Origin: Gremmenia infestans
Taxonomy: Eukaryota; Ascomycota; Leotiomycetes; Helotiales; Hamatocanthoscyphaceae
Direction of reading: 5' to 3'
DNA length: 64,000 nt
NCBI GenBank assembly: GCA_032629725.1
Contig: JAFEVB010000027.1
Coordinates: 496,001 to 560,000 of the forward strand
A program made the translations under genes and the position numbers. Below are positions 45,888 through 55,642 of this stretch, one piece after another (the first letter of the stretch is position 1; the number at the start of each line of letters is the position of its first letter). The notes below the pieces were generated by a model, which was not told the origin of the DNA, made no database searches, and saw only the letters and a program-made list of their open reading frames with translations.

Positions 45888-46552
45888 TCAATCCCAGTCA
45901 TCATCATTATCACTGTCCTCTTTCTCCGCCGCCTTGCCTCCAAACTGCACTCCAGCATCTCCCATAGCCTTGGCCCTCAGTACTACCCCCGAAGCCAATA
46001 GCCTAGCCTCTAAGTCCTGAGTTGTGAAGGTATCTGGTGTATAACCTAAGCCTTCAAAGCCCACGATCCGATCAACGGTCTTGCCATTCACGAATGCCAA
46101 AATGCAAGGCAGAACCTTCACATTAAGCTTTGTAACCAGAAATGGAGCATTTTCGACGTTCATCTTCAAGAACCTTGTATCGAAATGTTTCGGTGCCAAA
46201 GCCTGTACCAATTAGTCCTTATACAGCCATGCCAAAGAGGGGTTCCTACCTTCAAATGATCATCCATAACCCCGCATCTAGCAAAGTCATCCTTTGCAAA
46301 ATGCACCACAGCGTATTTGACCTCAGTCGTAAGATCCATCAGAGCCTTCTCCTCCTTGATCTCCGTGTAATTGCCAAAGCCCTGATTCTTCTGCGACTTC
46401 GCACGCGTAAATTCCGAGTGCAACTGCTGGATTCTTTGCTCGCGGAAGGCGTCTAAGGCTGGAGAATCTTCGAGGGAGGCGATGAGGGCATCTTCATCGT
46501 CAGACTGTGCATTATCAAGCACGGATGCGACACGAGAATCGATGTTCGACAT
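45888..46552 (-). CDS. PLP1: Phosducin-like / TXNDC9-type thioredoxin-fold protein
   Basis: Two exons on the minus strand: 46552-46250 and 46202-45888, 47-nt intron; 205 residues. The N-terminal helical part (RIQQLHSEFTRAKSQK) is followed by a thioredoxin-like fold (KYAVVHFAKDDFARCGVMDDHLK, DTRFLKMNVENAPFLVTKLNVKVLPCILAF) with a cis-Pro but no CxxC redox motif: the active-site position has a single Cys. The tail is acidic (DSDNDDDWD). Family knowledge: Plp1/TXNDC9 proteins bind the CCT chaperonin and modulate folding of tubulin and actin. Divergent from VRG4 with 366 bp between starts. Confidence 0.88.
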
Positions 46553-46918
46553 ATTGGTGACTTTATGAGGTGCTTCAAAGGTTCTGCATGGGACGCGTTT
46601 GACATCCCTGCAATCTAATTTCTAATTTGGGAAAGAAGGCGGCGCGGCGCTAAGAAACCCGAGCTCAAGAGGCCAACGCCAACATTATTTTGTAAGGCGG
46701 ATATTTCTTCCCTTTCTTCAGCAGAACTCTGACATTCGACGACCCGGAAACCACCGAACTCATCCCCTGATGCCACGGTATTGAAGGTTTGAATTACCAC
46801 CCCAGTACGATCCTCTACTCTACAACTGCGCTCGACCTGCCTCAGTTTCCCCCTTTAGTACTCGCACGTCCTACATCAACCAAGCCTCTTGCCCTCAGAG
46901 ACTTGCGCCGCCGCCAAA
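46553..46918. promoter_or_regulatory. Divergent promoter, PLP1 / VRG4
   Basis: A 366-bp gap shared by two divergent start codons; no named motif identified. Confidence 0.4.
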
Positions 46919-48267
46919 ATGGACGACAAAAAGAACGAAGACTATGCCATTGAAATGGGCGACGTGAAGGGACGGTCGTCGCCGTCCTCGAGAGACCCTT
47001 TCCTTGCAAGGGCAAGATCCGACAAAATCGCGCCGCCCGCAGCAATTTCCAGCATCACAAATAGTCCCCCTATCTCGATTTTGGCATACTGTTTGGCATC
47101 GATATCTATGACAGTGACGAACAAGTATTGTGTCTCTGGAGCCAACTGGAATCTGAACTTCTTTTATCTAGCCGTTCAAGTAAGTGCCCTCCCCCACTCC
47201 CCCCTGAATTCAAGAAATCCAATAAGCACACAACTAACGAATTCTGTAGTCTCTTGTTTGTATTGTGGCTATTATCGTTTGCAAGCAAGTGGGTATGATT
47301 ACGAACTTGGCGCCGTTCGACGCGAAGAAGGCAAAGACATGTAAGGACGGCCATCTGTTAGAAAAGGGGCATTGCTGACATGCTGAAACAGGGTTCCCAA
47401 TCTCTCTCCTCCTTGTTGGCATGATCTATACGAGCACCAAAGCGCTCCAATTTCTCTCTGTTCCCGTCTACACCATCTTCAAGAACTTGACTATCATTGT
47501 TATTGCATATGGCGAGGTATTGTGGTTCGGTGGTAGCGTCACCGCATCAGCTCTCTTTTCCTTTGGACTCATGGTTATGAGTTCCGTGGTGGCAGCTTGG
47601 GCAGATATCCAGCATGCGTTGTACGGAAACCCAGAGGCTGCATCTGCAGAAGCTGCTGCTGCGCTCTCTACCTTGAATGCGGGATATATGTGGATGGGAT
47701 TGAACGTCTTTTGTACTGCCGCATATGTCCTTTCTATGCGCAAGGTCATCAAAAAGATGAACTTCAAGGATTGGGACAGTACGTTGCACCGAGAGAATTC
47801 AAATTTGAGTTGACACTAATTAATCTCTAGCCATGTTCTACAACAACCTGCTTACCATCCCGGTCCTCATCCTCTGCTCCCTCATCTTCGAGAACTGGTC
47901 CTCTGAGAATGTGGCCCTAAACTTCCCACTCGAGTCGAGAAACAAGCTTATCACGGGTTTCATTTACTCTGGTCTTGCCACCATTTTCATTTCTTACTGC
48001 TCAGCCTGGTGTATCCGTGTTACTTCTTCGACTACTTATTCCATGGTTGGAGCTCTCAACAAGCTTCCTATCGCAGTCAGTGGACTTGTATTCTTCGCGG
48101 CACCCGTTACATTTGGCAGTGTGTCCGCTATTATCATTGGGTTCGTTAGTGGTATCGTCTACGCCTGGGCGAAGGTTAGGCAATCACAAATGAGCAAGAT
48201 GACGCTACCTACACAACAACCAGTGATGAGCGCTAGTTCACAGAGCAACCGCGATGCAAGCTCGTAG
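46919..48267 (+). CDS. VRG4: GDP-mannose transporter of the Golgi
   Basis: Four exons: 46919-47179, 47250-47340, 47392-47778 and 47831-48267; 391 residues with about ten hydrophobic segments. An acidic/basic cytosolic N-terminus precedes ISILAYCLASISMTVTNKY. The two diagnostic substrate motifs are present: FYNN (MFYNNLLTIP, created right at the exon 4 join) and GALNK (MVGALNKLPIAVSG). Family knowledge: Vrg4/Gmt1 exchanges cytosolic GDP-mannose for luminal GMP in the Golgi, feeding protein and sphingolipid mannosylation. The SUR1-type mannosyltransferase 3 kb downstream would use this donor; the proximity may be chance. Confidence 0.95.
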
Positions 48268-49260
48268 AGCTAGCTCCATGTATTGGCCTCCTTCAACTTC
48301 ATTCTCTGGCCACTGTATGCAAAATTTCAACCGGGATCTAAGGATCGAGCAAACTTCCACACGCAGAAGTCGCCGCGAAATCTATGCACTTCCTGGGATC
48401 AGACTAGACCCTTTTTCTATTACCTATGTACTATAATTTATTTTTCTTTACTTTGTTCTGCAACGATTAGATGGTGGGATGGGGGCCTTATCAACGGCTC
48501 GAAAAGTGTGCGCGAGGGACTATTAAGACGGGGCGTCATTTAGTTCTTAAATCAATGGCGTATAGTGTAGGTATTAGCATCATGGGCCATGAAAATCTAG
48601 AGCACAGTCTACTTTTTTCGGGGATTGCTTCTAGGGCAGGGCAGTAGTAGGGTTTGTCAAGCCAGCCCTAGCTATAACCTTTCCTTCACCTCCCCTCGGC
48701 AAATTATATTTGCGCTCCCTTTCCTGACCACATTTTATACCTCTTTCTCAACCCTGGCACAGCATTCGCACGGAATTTAGCATCAGAAAATCGGCGGTGA
48801 TGTTAGTCGCCCTTTGTCCTATTATCAGGTATGAAGGCAAGGCAACGTGTTCGGCTGAAGTAGTAGAAGATGTGCTTTGATTTTCAGGAAAGCGGTTGGA
48901 ACTGATGTTGGGCTTTGTTTGGGTTGAGGACTTCGGTGAAGTATTTTGAGACATGGATGGAGTTAACAATGTAGACAAATGGATCAAATTATTTTGCGAG
49001 GGTTAAGTAATATAAAATATTTCTAATCGAAGACTTAAAAGTGTACCTATGTATGTTGGATCAAGACTAGCAAGCATACTACTGTAATTCGACCTCGGCC
49101 GAGCCATGACGTTTAGGTCGGTCGCGTTGCCAAAATTATTCGCGTTTCCATCTAATATAAGCATCGACTGAAACATTAGCAAGTGGAACTCGATAGTTTG
49201 CACACTTGAGCACCACGAGTTTCCTTCATAATGCAGTGAGGGCTTAACCATTCTCTCAAA
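48268..49260. other. Spacer between VRG4 and MMM1
   Basis: 993 bp including the MMM1 promoter. One copy of TCGGCCGA lies at 49095-49102, about 160 bp before the MMM1 start. A minus-strand ORF of up to 79 codons (48748-48987, Ser/Thr/Asn-rich) is possible but unsupported. Confidence 0.45.
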
Positions 49261-50523
49261 ATGACCAGTATAGATGCGCCTCCCCTCAAGGCCGAGTCCT
49301 CGTGAGTCTCCCCATCCGTCCATCGAGGGGCACCAACTCACCCCCACAGCCTCTCCTTCACACAAGGCCTCCTCCTCGGCCAGCTCTCAATTGCAATCCT
49401 CATCGGCGCGTTCATCAAATTCTTCATCTTCGGCGACCCTCCTTCCGCCGATGTAACAGCCGCCCTCCGAGCCACCGAGCGACGCTCCCGAACCCTCGCT
49501 CACAAACGCTCCCTCCTCACCCTCAAGCCCCTAAACAAGAAACGCTCCAGCGTCCTGCGAGTCCCGCCGCCCCTTACCACGACCACCATACTGAGCAAGA
49601 CGTACTATAATGTGGACAGTCACCAGCCGGAGAGTCTGGATTGGTTCAATGTGCTGATTGCGCAAACTATTGCCCAGTTCCGCAGTGATGCCCAATATGA
49701 CGATGCTATTCTGACTTCTCTTACAAAGGCCATGAATGGATCCTCACGGCCAGATTTCTTGGACGAGATTAAAGTCACGGAAATTAGTCTGGGGGAGGAT
49801 TTCCCTATATTTAGTAACTGTAGGGTTATACCGGTGGATGAGGATGGGCTGAGTCTGGGGACGGCTGAGAGAGGGGCTGCGGGGAGGGATCAGGGACGTT
49901 TGCAGGCGAGGATGGATGTTGATTTGAGTGATTTTATTACATTGGCTTTGGAGACGAAGCTGCTGCTTAATTATCCTAAGCCATTGGTTGCAGTGTTGCC
50001 TGTTGCGCTGGCTGTCTCGGTGGTTAGGTTCAGTGGCACTCTGTCCATCTCTTTCGTACCTGGGAGCCCGATGAATGCTACGATGTTAGCATTTAGCTTC
50101 CTGGATGATTACAGACTGGATTTGTCGATTAGGAGTTTGGTAGGGAGCAGGTCAAGACTACAGGACGTGCCAAAGATTGCTCAATTGGTGGAGGCAAGAC
50201 TGCATTCTTGGTTCGACGAGAGATGTGTTGAACCAAGGTTCCAGCAGATTGAGTTGCCGAGTATGTGGCCTAGGAAGAAGAATACCAGAGGGGGCGATGA
50301 TGGAGGTTCAGAACCAGCTTCTATAAGTAGGGCTAAAGGGAAGGAGATGGAGAAAGATTTGAGGGACGAGGCGAGGAGAGAGGTAGAAGCTGAGGCTGAG
50401 GCTAAAGCCAGATCTGAATTGGAGAGAGTAGAGCAAGAAAGTTTGAGGTGGCGAAGGAGAGCTAGGGGAGAGGAATATGCTATGCCTGGAAGCATGCCCG
50501 GGTTGAATATGAATATTACATGA
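49261..50523 (+). CDS. MMM1: ERMES subunit Mmm1, ER anchor with SMP domain
   Basis: Exons 49261-49301 and 49350-50523, 48-nt intron; 404 residues. Exon 1 encodes only MTSIDAPPLKAES. The spliced N-terminus then gives the ER-luminal stub and transmembrane helix (LSFTQGLLLGQLSIAILIGA, FIKFFIF). The SMP/TULIP lipid-binding domain runs from about residue 105 to 330 (SLDWFNVLIAQTIAQFRSDA, PDFLDEIKVTEISLGEDFPIF, MDVDLSDFITLALETKLLLNYP). A charged helical tail with alternating Ala/Glu/Arg follows. Family knowledge: Mmm1 is the ER-anchored ERMES component that tethers ER to mitochondria with Mdm12, Mdm34 and Mdm10 and moves phospholipids between them. Confidence 0.95.
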
Positions 50524-51428
50524 ATAATTCAACAGCTTATTCAAGATATTTTGAATTGCTAATTATTAAATAACGTCCGTCCCCATATGATTCTATAAGA
50601 GTCCAGTTATTGACCTCCCCCCTCTTTAGCGAGGTGTAAAAGGGTTTTGATGTAGTTCTATACTATAGATAGAAGCAATGCTCGTTTGAGGAATCTCCCA
50701 GTACAGTGTTCGTTAGCCTAGGTAAAACAGAGAAGAAGTAGACTTTACAATTTTGCCATTTACTTCAAGAGTTATACTTCGTAGAATGATAATGCACTCA
50801 AAGTAGACATTTCACGGTAATAGGACATCCGTCTACTCCGTGCCTCGGGTCTTTTTATGTCCCGACTTCAATTACGGACATACGGAGTATTTATATTGGC
50901 GAGCAACGCGTCTCAAGATAGAAAACGGCCCATCAGCTACTCCGTATGGCGAGTCGGACATTTAAACATGTGCTTTTCCAAAAACGGCATACTTTTGAAA
51001 AGTACCCATACGAGTAGCGCGATAAGGATCTCAGGTACAGCCCCCATCCCTTTCTTTGTACCTAAGTACCTAGACTACGTATGCTTACTTATAAAACATA
51101 TGTGCTTGTCATACAGTAGTCTAATCTCAGCCTGAAGATATATGCTTTTAATTATATCTACCCATAAATTATCGATATCTTTGACTACCCTTGCCTTGTT
51201 ACCAAACCTGAGGTCAGACCATTTGCAAGCAGTCTAAAGTTAAATTACACCTTGGCACTTCGGCAGCGTAAAAGCGTAAATTCGCCCCTCGACGCCCATC
51301 CATCCCAACCCGACATCAAGACATACATTATCCCCATGCGGTTATAATCACTTTTCCAACCAGCCTCACCTTCCGGGCCTTCTCCTATCGCTTACTCTTG
51401 TCCAACTCTTACGATCCTTCTACTCACG
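50524..51428. other. Spacer with an 11-bp inverted repeat
   Basis: 905 bp between two same-direction genes. ACTCCGT/ACGGAGT motifs cluster at 50832-50948 (see repeat). A 92-codon ORF at 50857-51135 overlaps them and is not convincing. Nothing else seen. Confidence 0.45.
50879..50948. repeat. Perfect 11-bp inverted repeat, 48-bp spacer
   Basis: CATACGGAGTA (50879-50889) is the exact reverse complement of TACTCCGTATG (50938-50948). A third partial copy (CTACTCCGTG) begins at 50833. It could be a remnant of a short terminal-inverted-repeat element. Confidence 0.6.
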
Positions 51429-52473
51429 ATGCGACGCGGAACCATCATTTTCCTTGTAATCAACCTCATAATCATAGGCTTCCTCGTCAATGCCTTCAGC
51501 ACTCTCATAGGTCTCCTCTTCGAAGACGGCGGCGCGGATGCCATACTCCGATCAGAGATCCCAGCGCCGGGGTCGAATCTCATCGACAATAGGACGCAAA
51601 TAATCCCCAAAATCATACATCAGACCTACAAAAATGCTACAATCCCAGCCAAATGGAAGCCCGGCCAGCAGTCATGTATAGACTTGCACGATGACTATGA
51701 ATACAAGGTTCGCATCATGAGACATCCTAGGGCACAGCAGCAAGTGCTAACTTCAGTCGCAGCTTTGGACGGACGAAATGTCGAGAGAATTCATAGTAAA
51801 CGAGTACCCCTGGTTCACCGATACCTTCGACAGCTATCCCTTCCCTATTCAACGCGCAGATGCGATCCGATACTTCGTGCTCCATTTCTACGGCGGAATT
51901 TACATCGACCTTGACGATGGCTGCAACAGACGTTTGGATCCTCTCCTCAGCTATCCCGCTTGGCTGCGGCGCACAATTCCGACAGGTATAAGCAACGATG
52001 CCATGGGCTCAGTAGCGCAACACCCCTTCTTCACACATGTCATCGAGTCGCTGGCTTCGTACAACCGCAATTGGGGTCTGCCATACATCAGTGTCATGTA
52101 TAGCACAGGTCCGCTCTTCTTATCCGTCATGTGGAAGGAGTATCTTGGAACGACAAGAGAGCCGATGGAGCATGTTAGAACTCTAATGCCGGACGAGTAC
52201 AGCAAACATGCATGGAGCTTTTTCAACATTTCCAAGGGCAACAGTTGGCACGGGAAAGACGCGGAGACTATTTTCTGGATGGGGAAGCATTGGTTGCTGC
52301 TCACAGTCTCTGGATTTGCCATAGCAGGAGTTGTGGGAGCCTGTCTATGGTGGGCGTGGTCCATGTGGGTTATGAAAGTAGGGAGAACGTCTACTGGGAG
52401 AAGAAGGATAGGCTGGTGGAGTAGGTTGAGTGGAGGAAAGGATAGATATGAGTTGGTTGATCGAATGGCGTAG
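51429..52473 (+). CDS. GT32 mannosyltransferase, SUR1/CSH1-like (MIPC synthase catalytic subunit)
   Basis: Exons 51429-51707 and 51763-52473, 55-nt intron; 329 residues. It is a type II membrane protein: helix at ~5-28 (TIIFLVINLIIIGFLVNAF), then the stem, then the GT32 catalytic domain with IPKIIHQTYK, the ADAIRYFVLHFYGGIYIDLD segment carrying the DxD sugar-nucleotide motif, and GSVAQHPFFTHV. It ends with a second hydrophobic stretch (LLLTVSGFAIAGVVGACLWW) and a basic tail, as in Sur1/Csh1. Family knowledge: these Golgi enzymes mannosylate inositol phosphorylceramide with GDP-mannose, together with Csg2. Och1-like alternatives are less likely because of the C-terminal membrane segment. Confidence 0.88.
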
Positions 52474-52983
52474 GTCAGTTCATGTCTGAGAAGGTTGAGA
52501 GAGTGCCCTCAAAAAAGCTAGTGCAGCATGCAGGGTCTGGTTGAGCTCTCTTCAACCTTCAATAATAATTGGCGCTTTGTACAGCAGCGCGGCGTTTTGG
52601 TCATATATGGCTGACTGGAACTGTTTATATAATTGTAAATTATTTAAAGAAATGTTCATGATATTATGCTATCATGTTTTGTTTCGATCTCGAAGTGGCC
52701 AGATGTATCGGGTCTGGGTTTGTGCTCAAGGAAAGGTGATGCTCCTAGTGCGCCTCTGCGAGTGCAGCTTTTATTTACGTGTATTGGATTATTCTAATTA
52801 AACTAGAGGCTTTCTTACTTTGCGGAGCGAGTTTGCGGTCATTGCCCTCGTTTGTCCAAACCATAGCATGATTCTCTTTCGGGGCAAGCACTTCTATGAC
52901 AGGAGTTCTCATTTTCATATCATATATTGTTCTAGGCATACACCAGCGACTTTGACCCTCTCAAAGGACGCTCATGCTGGAAG
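52474..52983. other. Convergent spacer at the cluster's left edge
   Basis: 510 bp between the mannosyltransferase end and the end of dioxygenase A; no gene seen. Confidence 0.5.
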
Positions 52984-54255
52984 TTACCTAGCGGCTACTG
53001 GATGATCTGAAGCTGCGACATTACACTGATGCATGATTCTCGGCCCATATGACTCTGGAAACTCGGTCTAGCTTCATTAGAAGTGTATATAAAGGGACCA
53101 TGTTTAGTGAGCTTACAATTGAGTGCCAGAGAGCCCGGTTGTACCAAAGAATCACATCCTGCTCCTCGTGTCTATGCGCATAGATATTACTCGGTTCAAG
53201 GACCGGCCGCATGAGTCTATAACACCATCAGCAAGTGCTTTATTGGAAAGAGGGGCAATGACTAACTTATGCATAAATGCTCTCACTTCCCCGAGATCGT
53301 CGATAACGGTCTCCTCTCCATCCGGACTACTCTTGAGAAATAACTTTAAGGCGCCTTGTCCGTGAACCTGCAGACTCTCCTCCCCAGTCACAGGATTCTT
53401 CCACGCCATTGCATAGGTACATACCTTATCCTTTGTCCAAGGCTTTAATTCATCCAACGGCTTTTCCAGTCCTTCCGTCTCGATGGAATGCCCCAGACGA
53501 GTACTATGCGCCGTGGACATCCACTCAAAGCAATGCGGCGCATACTCGATTTTGCTATTATATGCAATGTCTCTCAGCTCAGGAGTAAGGAGCTCAAGAG
53601 CCCGAGATCCGGCCACCATAGCCGTGGCTCCGGGCGCGATGGCCATCTCAGTTCCCGTACCATCATCCCATTGAACCTTCACATCCGGTCCTTTGGGCGT
53701 CCTTACAGCAAGCAGACACCCAACTCGAGGCGGAGGAATGGCGTACAAAGAGCCGTCGAAATGCCATTGGTAGAATCGAGATCTCCCAGTTTCTCGTTCC
53801 TCGGTGGGAATATGGGGAGGGAGATGGAAATAGTGGTGATCGATGCCCTTGACTTTAAATCCGGGCGGGAATTGGTAATGGTTGTCAGGGAGTTCTCCTC
53901 GTCCAAGGATATGCACCTGCGGCTGTACAGGAATCGCAGGACGGTTGGGGAGACCGTATATATCGACGTCGTTGTGAGACGCGAGAAAGGGATCAACACC
54001 ATGGGCAAACCCGCCCGTCGTCTCATCCGGATCGAATCTCCGAGTCAAATCATATTGTCGCTGAGGCGCGAGCATCTTAGGTTGCTCTTTGAAAACGAGC
54101 AATTTGTGCTTGTGCAGAGCTTCATGAATGATCTCGAAATCCGAATCGCTGAACTCGTTCAGATCGATGCCGTGCACTGTGGCGCCGAAATCTACATTGC
54201 TCTTGGAGCCGTGCTCCATCGGCGTGACCCGGATATCTTTGATGGCGGAAGGCAT
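52984..54255 (-). CDS. 2-oxoglutarate/Fe(II) dioxygenase, TauD/XanA-like (cluster enzyme A)
   Basis: Three exons on the minus strand: 54255-53267, 53216-53117 and 53067-52984; 390 residues. The TauD/TfdA-type double-stranded beta-helix shows the Fe(II) triad: HxD in FYQWHFDGSLY (His165, Asp167) and the distal His in NRALWHSI, with the 2-oxoglutarate Arg 12 residues later (YGPRIMHQ). The last two exons are essential, as the distal His and Arg lie there. Blocks such as KIEYAPHCFEWMS and MAWKNPVTGEESLQVHG match fungal xanthine dioxygenase (XanA)-type proteins. Family knowledge: XanA converts xanthine to urate using 2-oxoglutarate. Substrate here is inferred. It shares a divergent promoter with the hydrolase and is paralogous to the gene at 61606. 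Confidence 0.87.
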
Positions 54256-54441
54256 TTTGATGAACAGTGATTGGAATTTCGATTGAGTAGTCTGAAAGGC
54301 TTCTACTAGTATTAAGTAGTAAGTACAATAGAAGTTCCCAAACAAGCTCACATCTCTCGCCAAGGGCTATGATTCGGCTCAAATCGTCTCATAAGTCTGT
54401 TCAAGGGCAATTCAATCTCGAAGGCCTATTTTCAGATCAAT

Positions 54442-54449
54442 TCGGCCGA
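54442..54449. promoter_or_regulatory. TCGGCCGA palindrome, copy 1
   Basis: Inverted CGG triplets with no spacer, the half-site type read by Zn2Cys6 factors, 193 bp before the dioxygenase A start. Confidence 0.5.
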
Positions 54450-54532
54450 TGTTTGTGATAAGGAGTCGTCTTTTAGTCACTTAGTTGTTGGGTTTGGAGG
54501 TAGCGGCTTTGGAAAAGTATACCGATAAGAAT

Positions 54533-54540
54533 TCGGCCGA
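54533..54540. promoter_or_regulatory. TCGGCCGA palindrome, copy 2
   Basis: Same motif, 10-bp perfect core TTCGGCCGAA, about 200 bp before the hydrolase start. Confidence 0.5.
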
Positions 54541-54741
54541 AATTCTGGGGCATAACGGAAGTACCATGTGTAACCCCATTCATGGAAACACAAGTCTAGT
54601 AGGACATTTGGTTTTCAAAGTATTTGTTACATCTGTAATTGCTCAGTTTCATTCCTCACAATCACGTGTAGCCTCGAACATATCGGAATGCTATAGAATT
54701 TGTCAAATTCTTCAGATCATTTATCACACATCTTTTACAGC

Positions 54742-55554
54742 ATGTCTGACGAAACCAAGACGTACTATCATACAACACCTAATGGCTCCCGGATCTTCGT
54801 TGAAGAATGTGGTTCCGGTCCATTGATGGTACTGATGCATGGTCTGGGTGGAACAACGAACGCCTTCCAGCCCTTGGTATCTCATTTCTCCTCTCGATAC
54901 ACAATGTTGCGGTTCGACTTCCCAGGTTCCGGATTCAGCACTTTCAAGTCACCGCCATCTATACCACAATTCGTGGAAGATCTCTCCTCTATTCTAGACT
55001 CCAAGACTTTAAAAGAGAGTCCAATCCTCGTTGGCCATTCCCTTGGAAGCATTATAGCCATGCATTATGCTTCAAGAAATCCAGAAGTCAGCGGGCTTGT
55101 TCTCATTGGGCCCGGGAGATCAGCCTCACATATTCCCGCTGTTGTCGAGCGAATGATTGGCCTTGGAGCCAAAGCCAGGCTTGGCATCGAAGGGATTAGA
55201 GATTCTACAATTGGCAACAATGTTGCTCCCAGCTCCTCGGATCTTGTTCGAACAATCGTCAGGCAGATGATCAGCTCGCAAGACGCGGAAGGCTACGCGG
55301 CTACTTGTGAGGCAGCTTGTGCAAAGACGCATGTCGATCCAGACTATTCTACGATCAAATGCCCAGCTGTGCTCATTGCGGGGGATCAGGACATGATATC
55401 GCCCGTGTCGAGGTCCGAGGATCTCAAGACGCTAATAGGAGGTGGCGGAAACGAGAAGGTTTTGCTGAAAGTAGTGCATTCAGGTCATCAGCAGGTCTTA
55501 GAAGATACTGATGGTGTAGTGAAGGCTATAGAGGCAATGTTGGCCTTTTTGTAA
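54742..55554 (+). CDS. Alpha/beta hydrolase (cluster enzyme)
   Basis: Intronless 270-residue ORF from the ATG at 54742. The fold is clear: oxyanion-hole HGLGGTTNAF, a DFPGSG turn, nucleophile elbow GHSLGS (Ser catalytic), acid in LIAGDQDMISP and the catalytic His in VVHSGHQQVLED. Length and layout resemble 3-oxoadipate enol-lactonase-like and RutD-like hydrolases. No signal peptide, so it acts in the cytosol. Family knowledge: such enzymes open lactones, esters or amide-like bonds after ring oxidation. The substrate cannot be read from sequence; its divergent pairing with a ring-oxidising dioxygenase is the main clue. The gene ends 88 bp from the end of the convergent regulator gene. Confidence 0.87.
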   Translation: MSDETKTYYHTTPNGSRIFVEECGSGPLMVLMHGLGGTTNAFQPLVSHFSSRYTMLRFDFPGSGFSTFKSPPSIPQFVEDLSSILDSKTLKESPILVGHSLGSIIAMHYASRNPEVSGLVLIGPGRSASHIPAVVERMIGLGAKARLGIEGIRDSTIGNNVAPSSSDLVRTIVRQMISSQDAEGYAATCEAACAKTHVDPDYSTIKCPAVLIAGDQDMISPVSRSEDLKTLIGGGGNEKVLLKVVHSGHQQVLEDTDGVVKAIEAMLAFL

Positions 55555-55642
55555 CATTCTTAGTCAGTCAGCAAATGTACACTCTGTTTAGGAGGGTATA
55601 GAGAAAGAAGCGGACAGCTTTACGCGCAAGACTTGAATCTTC

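Larger units (their letters stand above)
54256..54741. promoter_or_regulatory. Divergent cluster promoter P1 (dioxygenase A / hydrolase)
   Basis: A 486-bp region with two TCGGCCGA palindromes (54442-54449 and 54533-54540). The second sits in a larger imperfect palindrome AGAATTCGGCCGAAATTCT. GATA-type sites flank them: GTGATAAGG at 54455-54463 and CCGATAAG at 54522-54529. Confidence 0.6.

Noticed and set aside
53488..54270. 260-codon plus-strand ORF
   Set aside because: Antisense of dioxygenase A, which has a complete catalytic motif set on the other strand.
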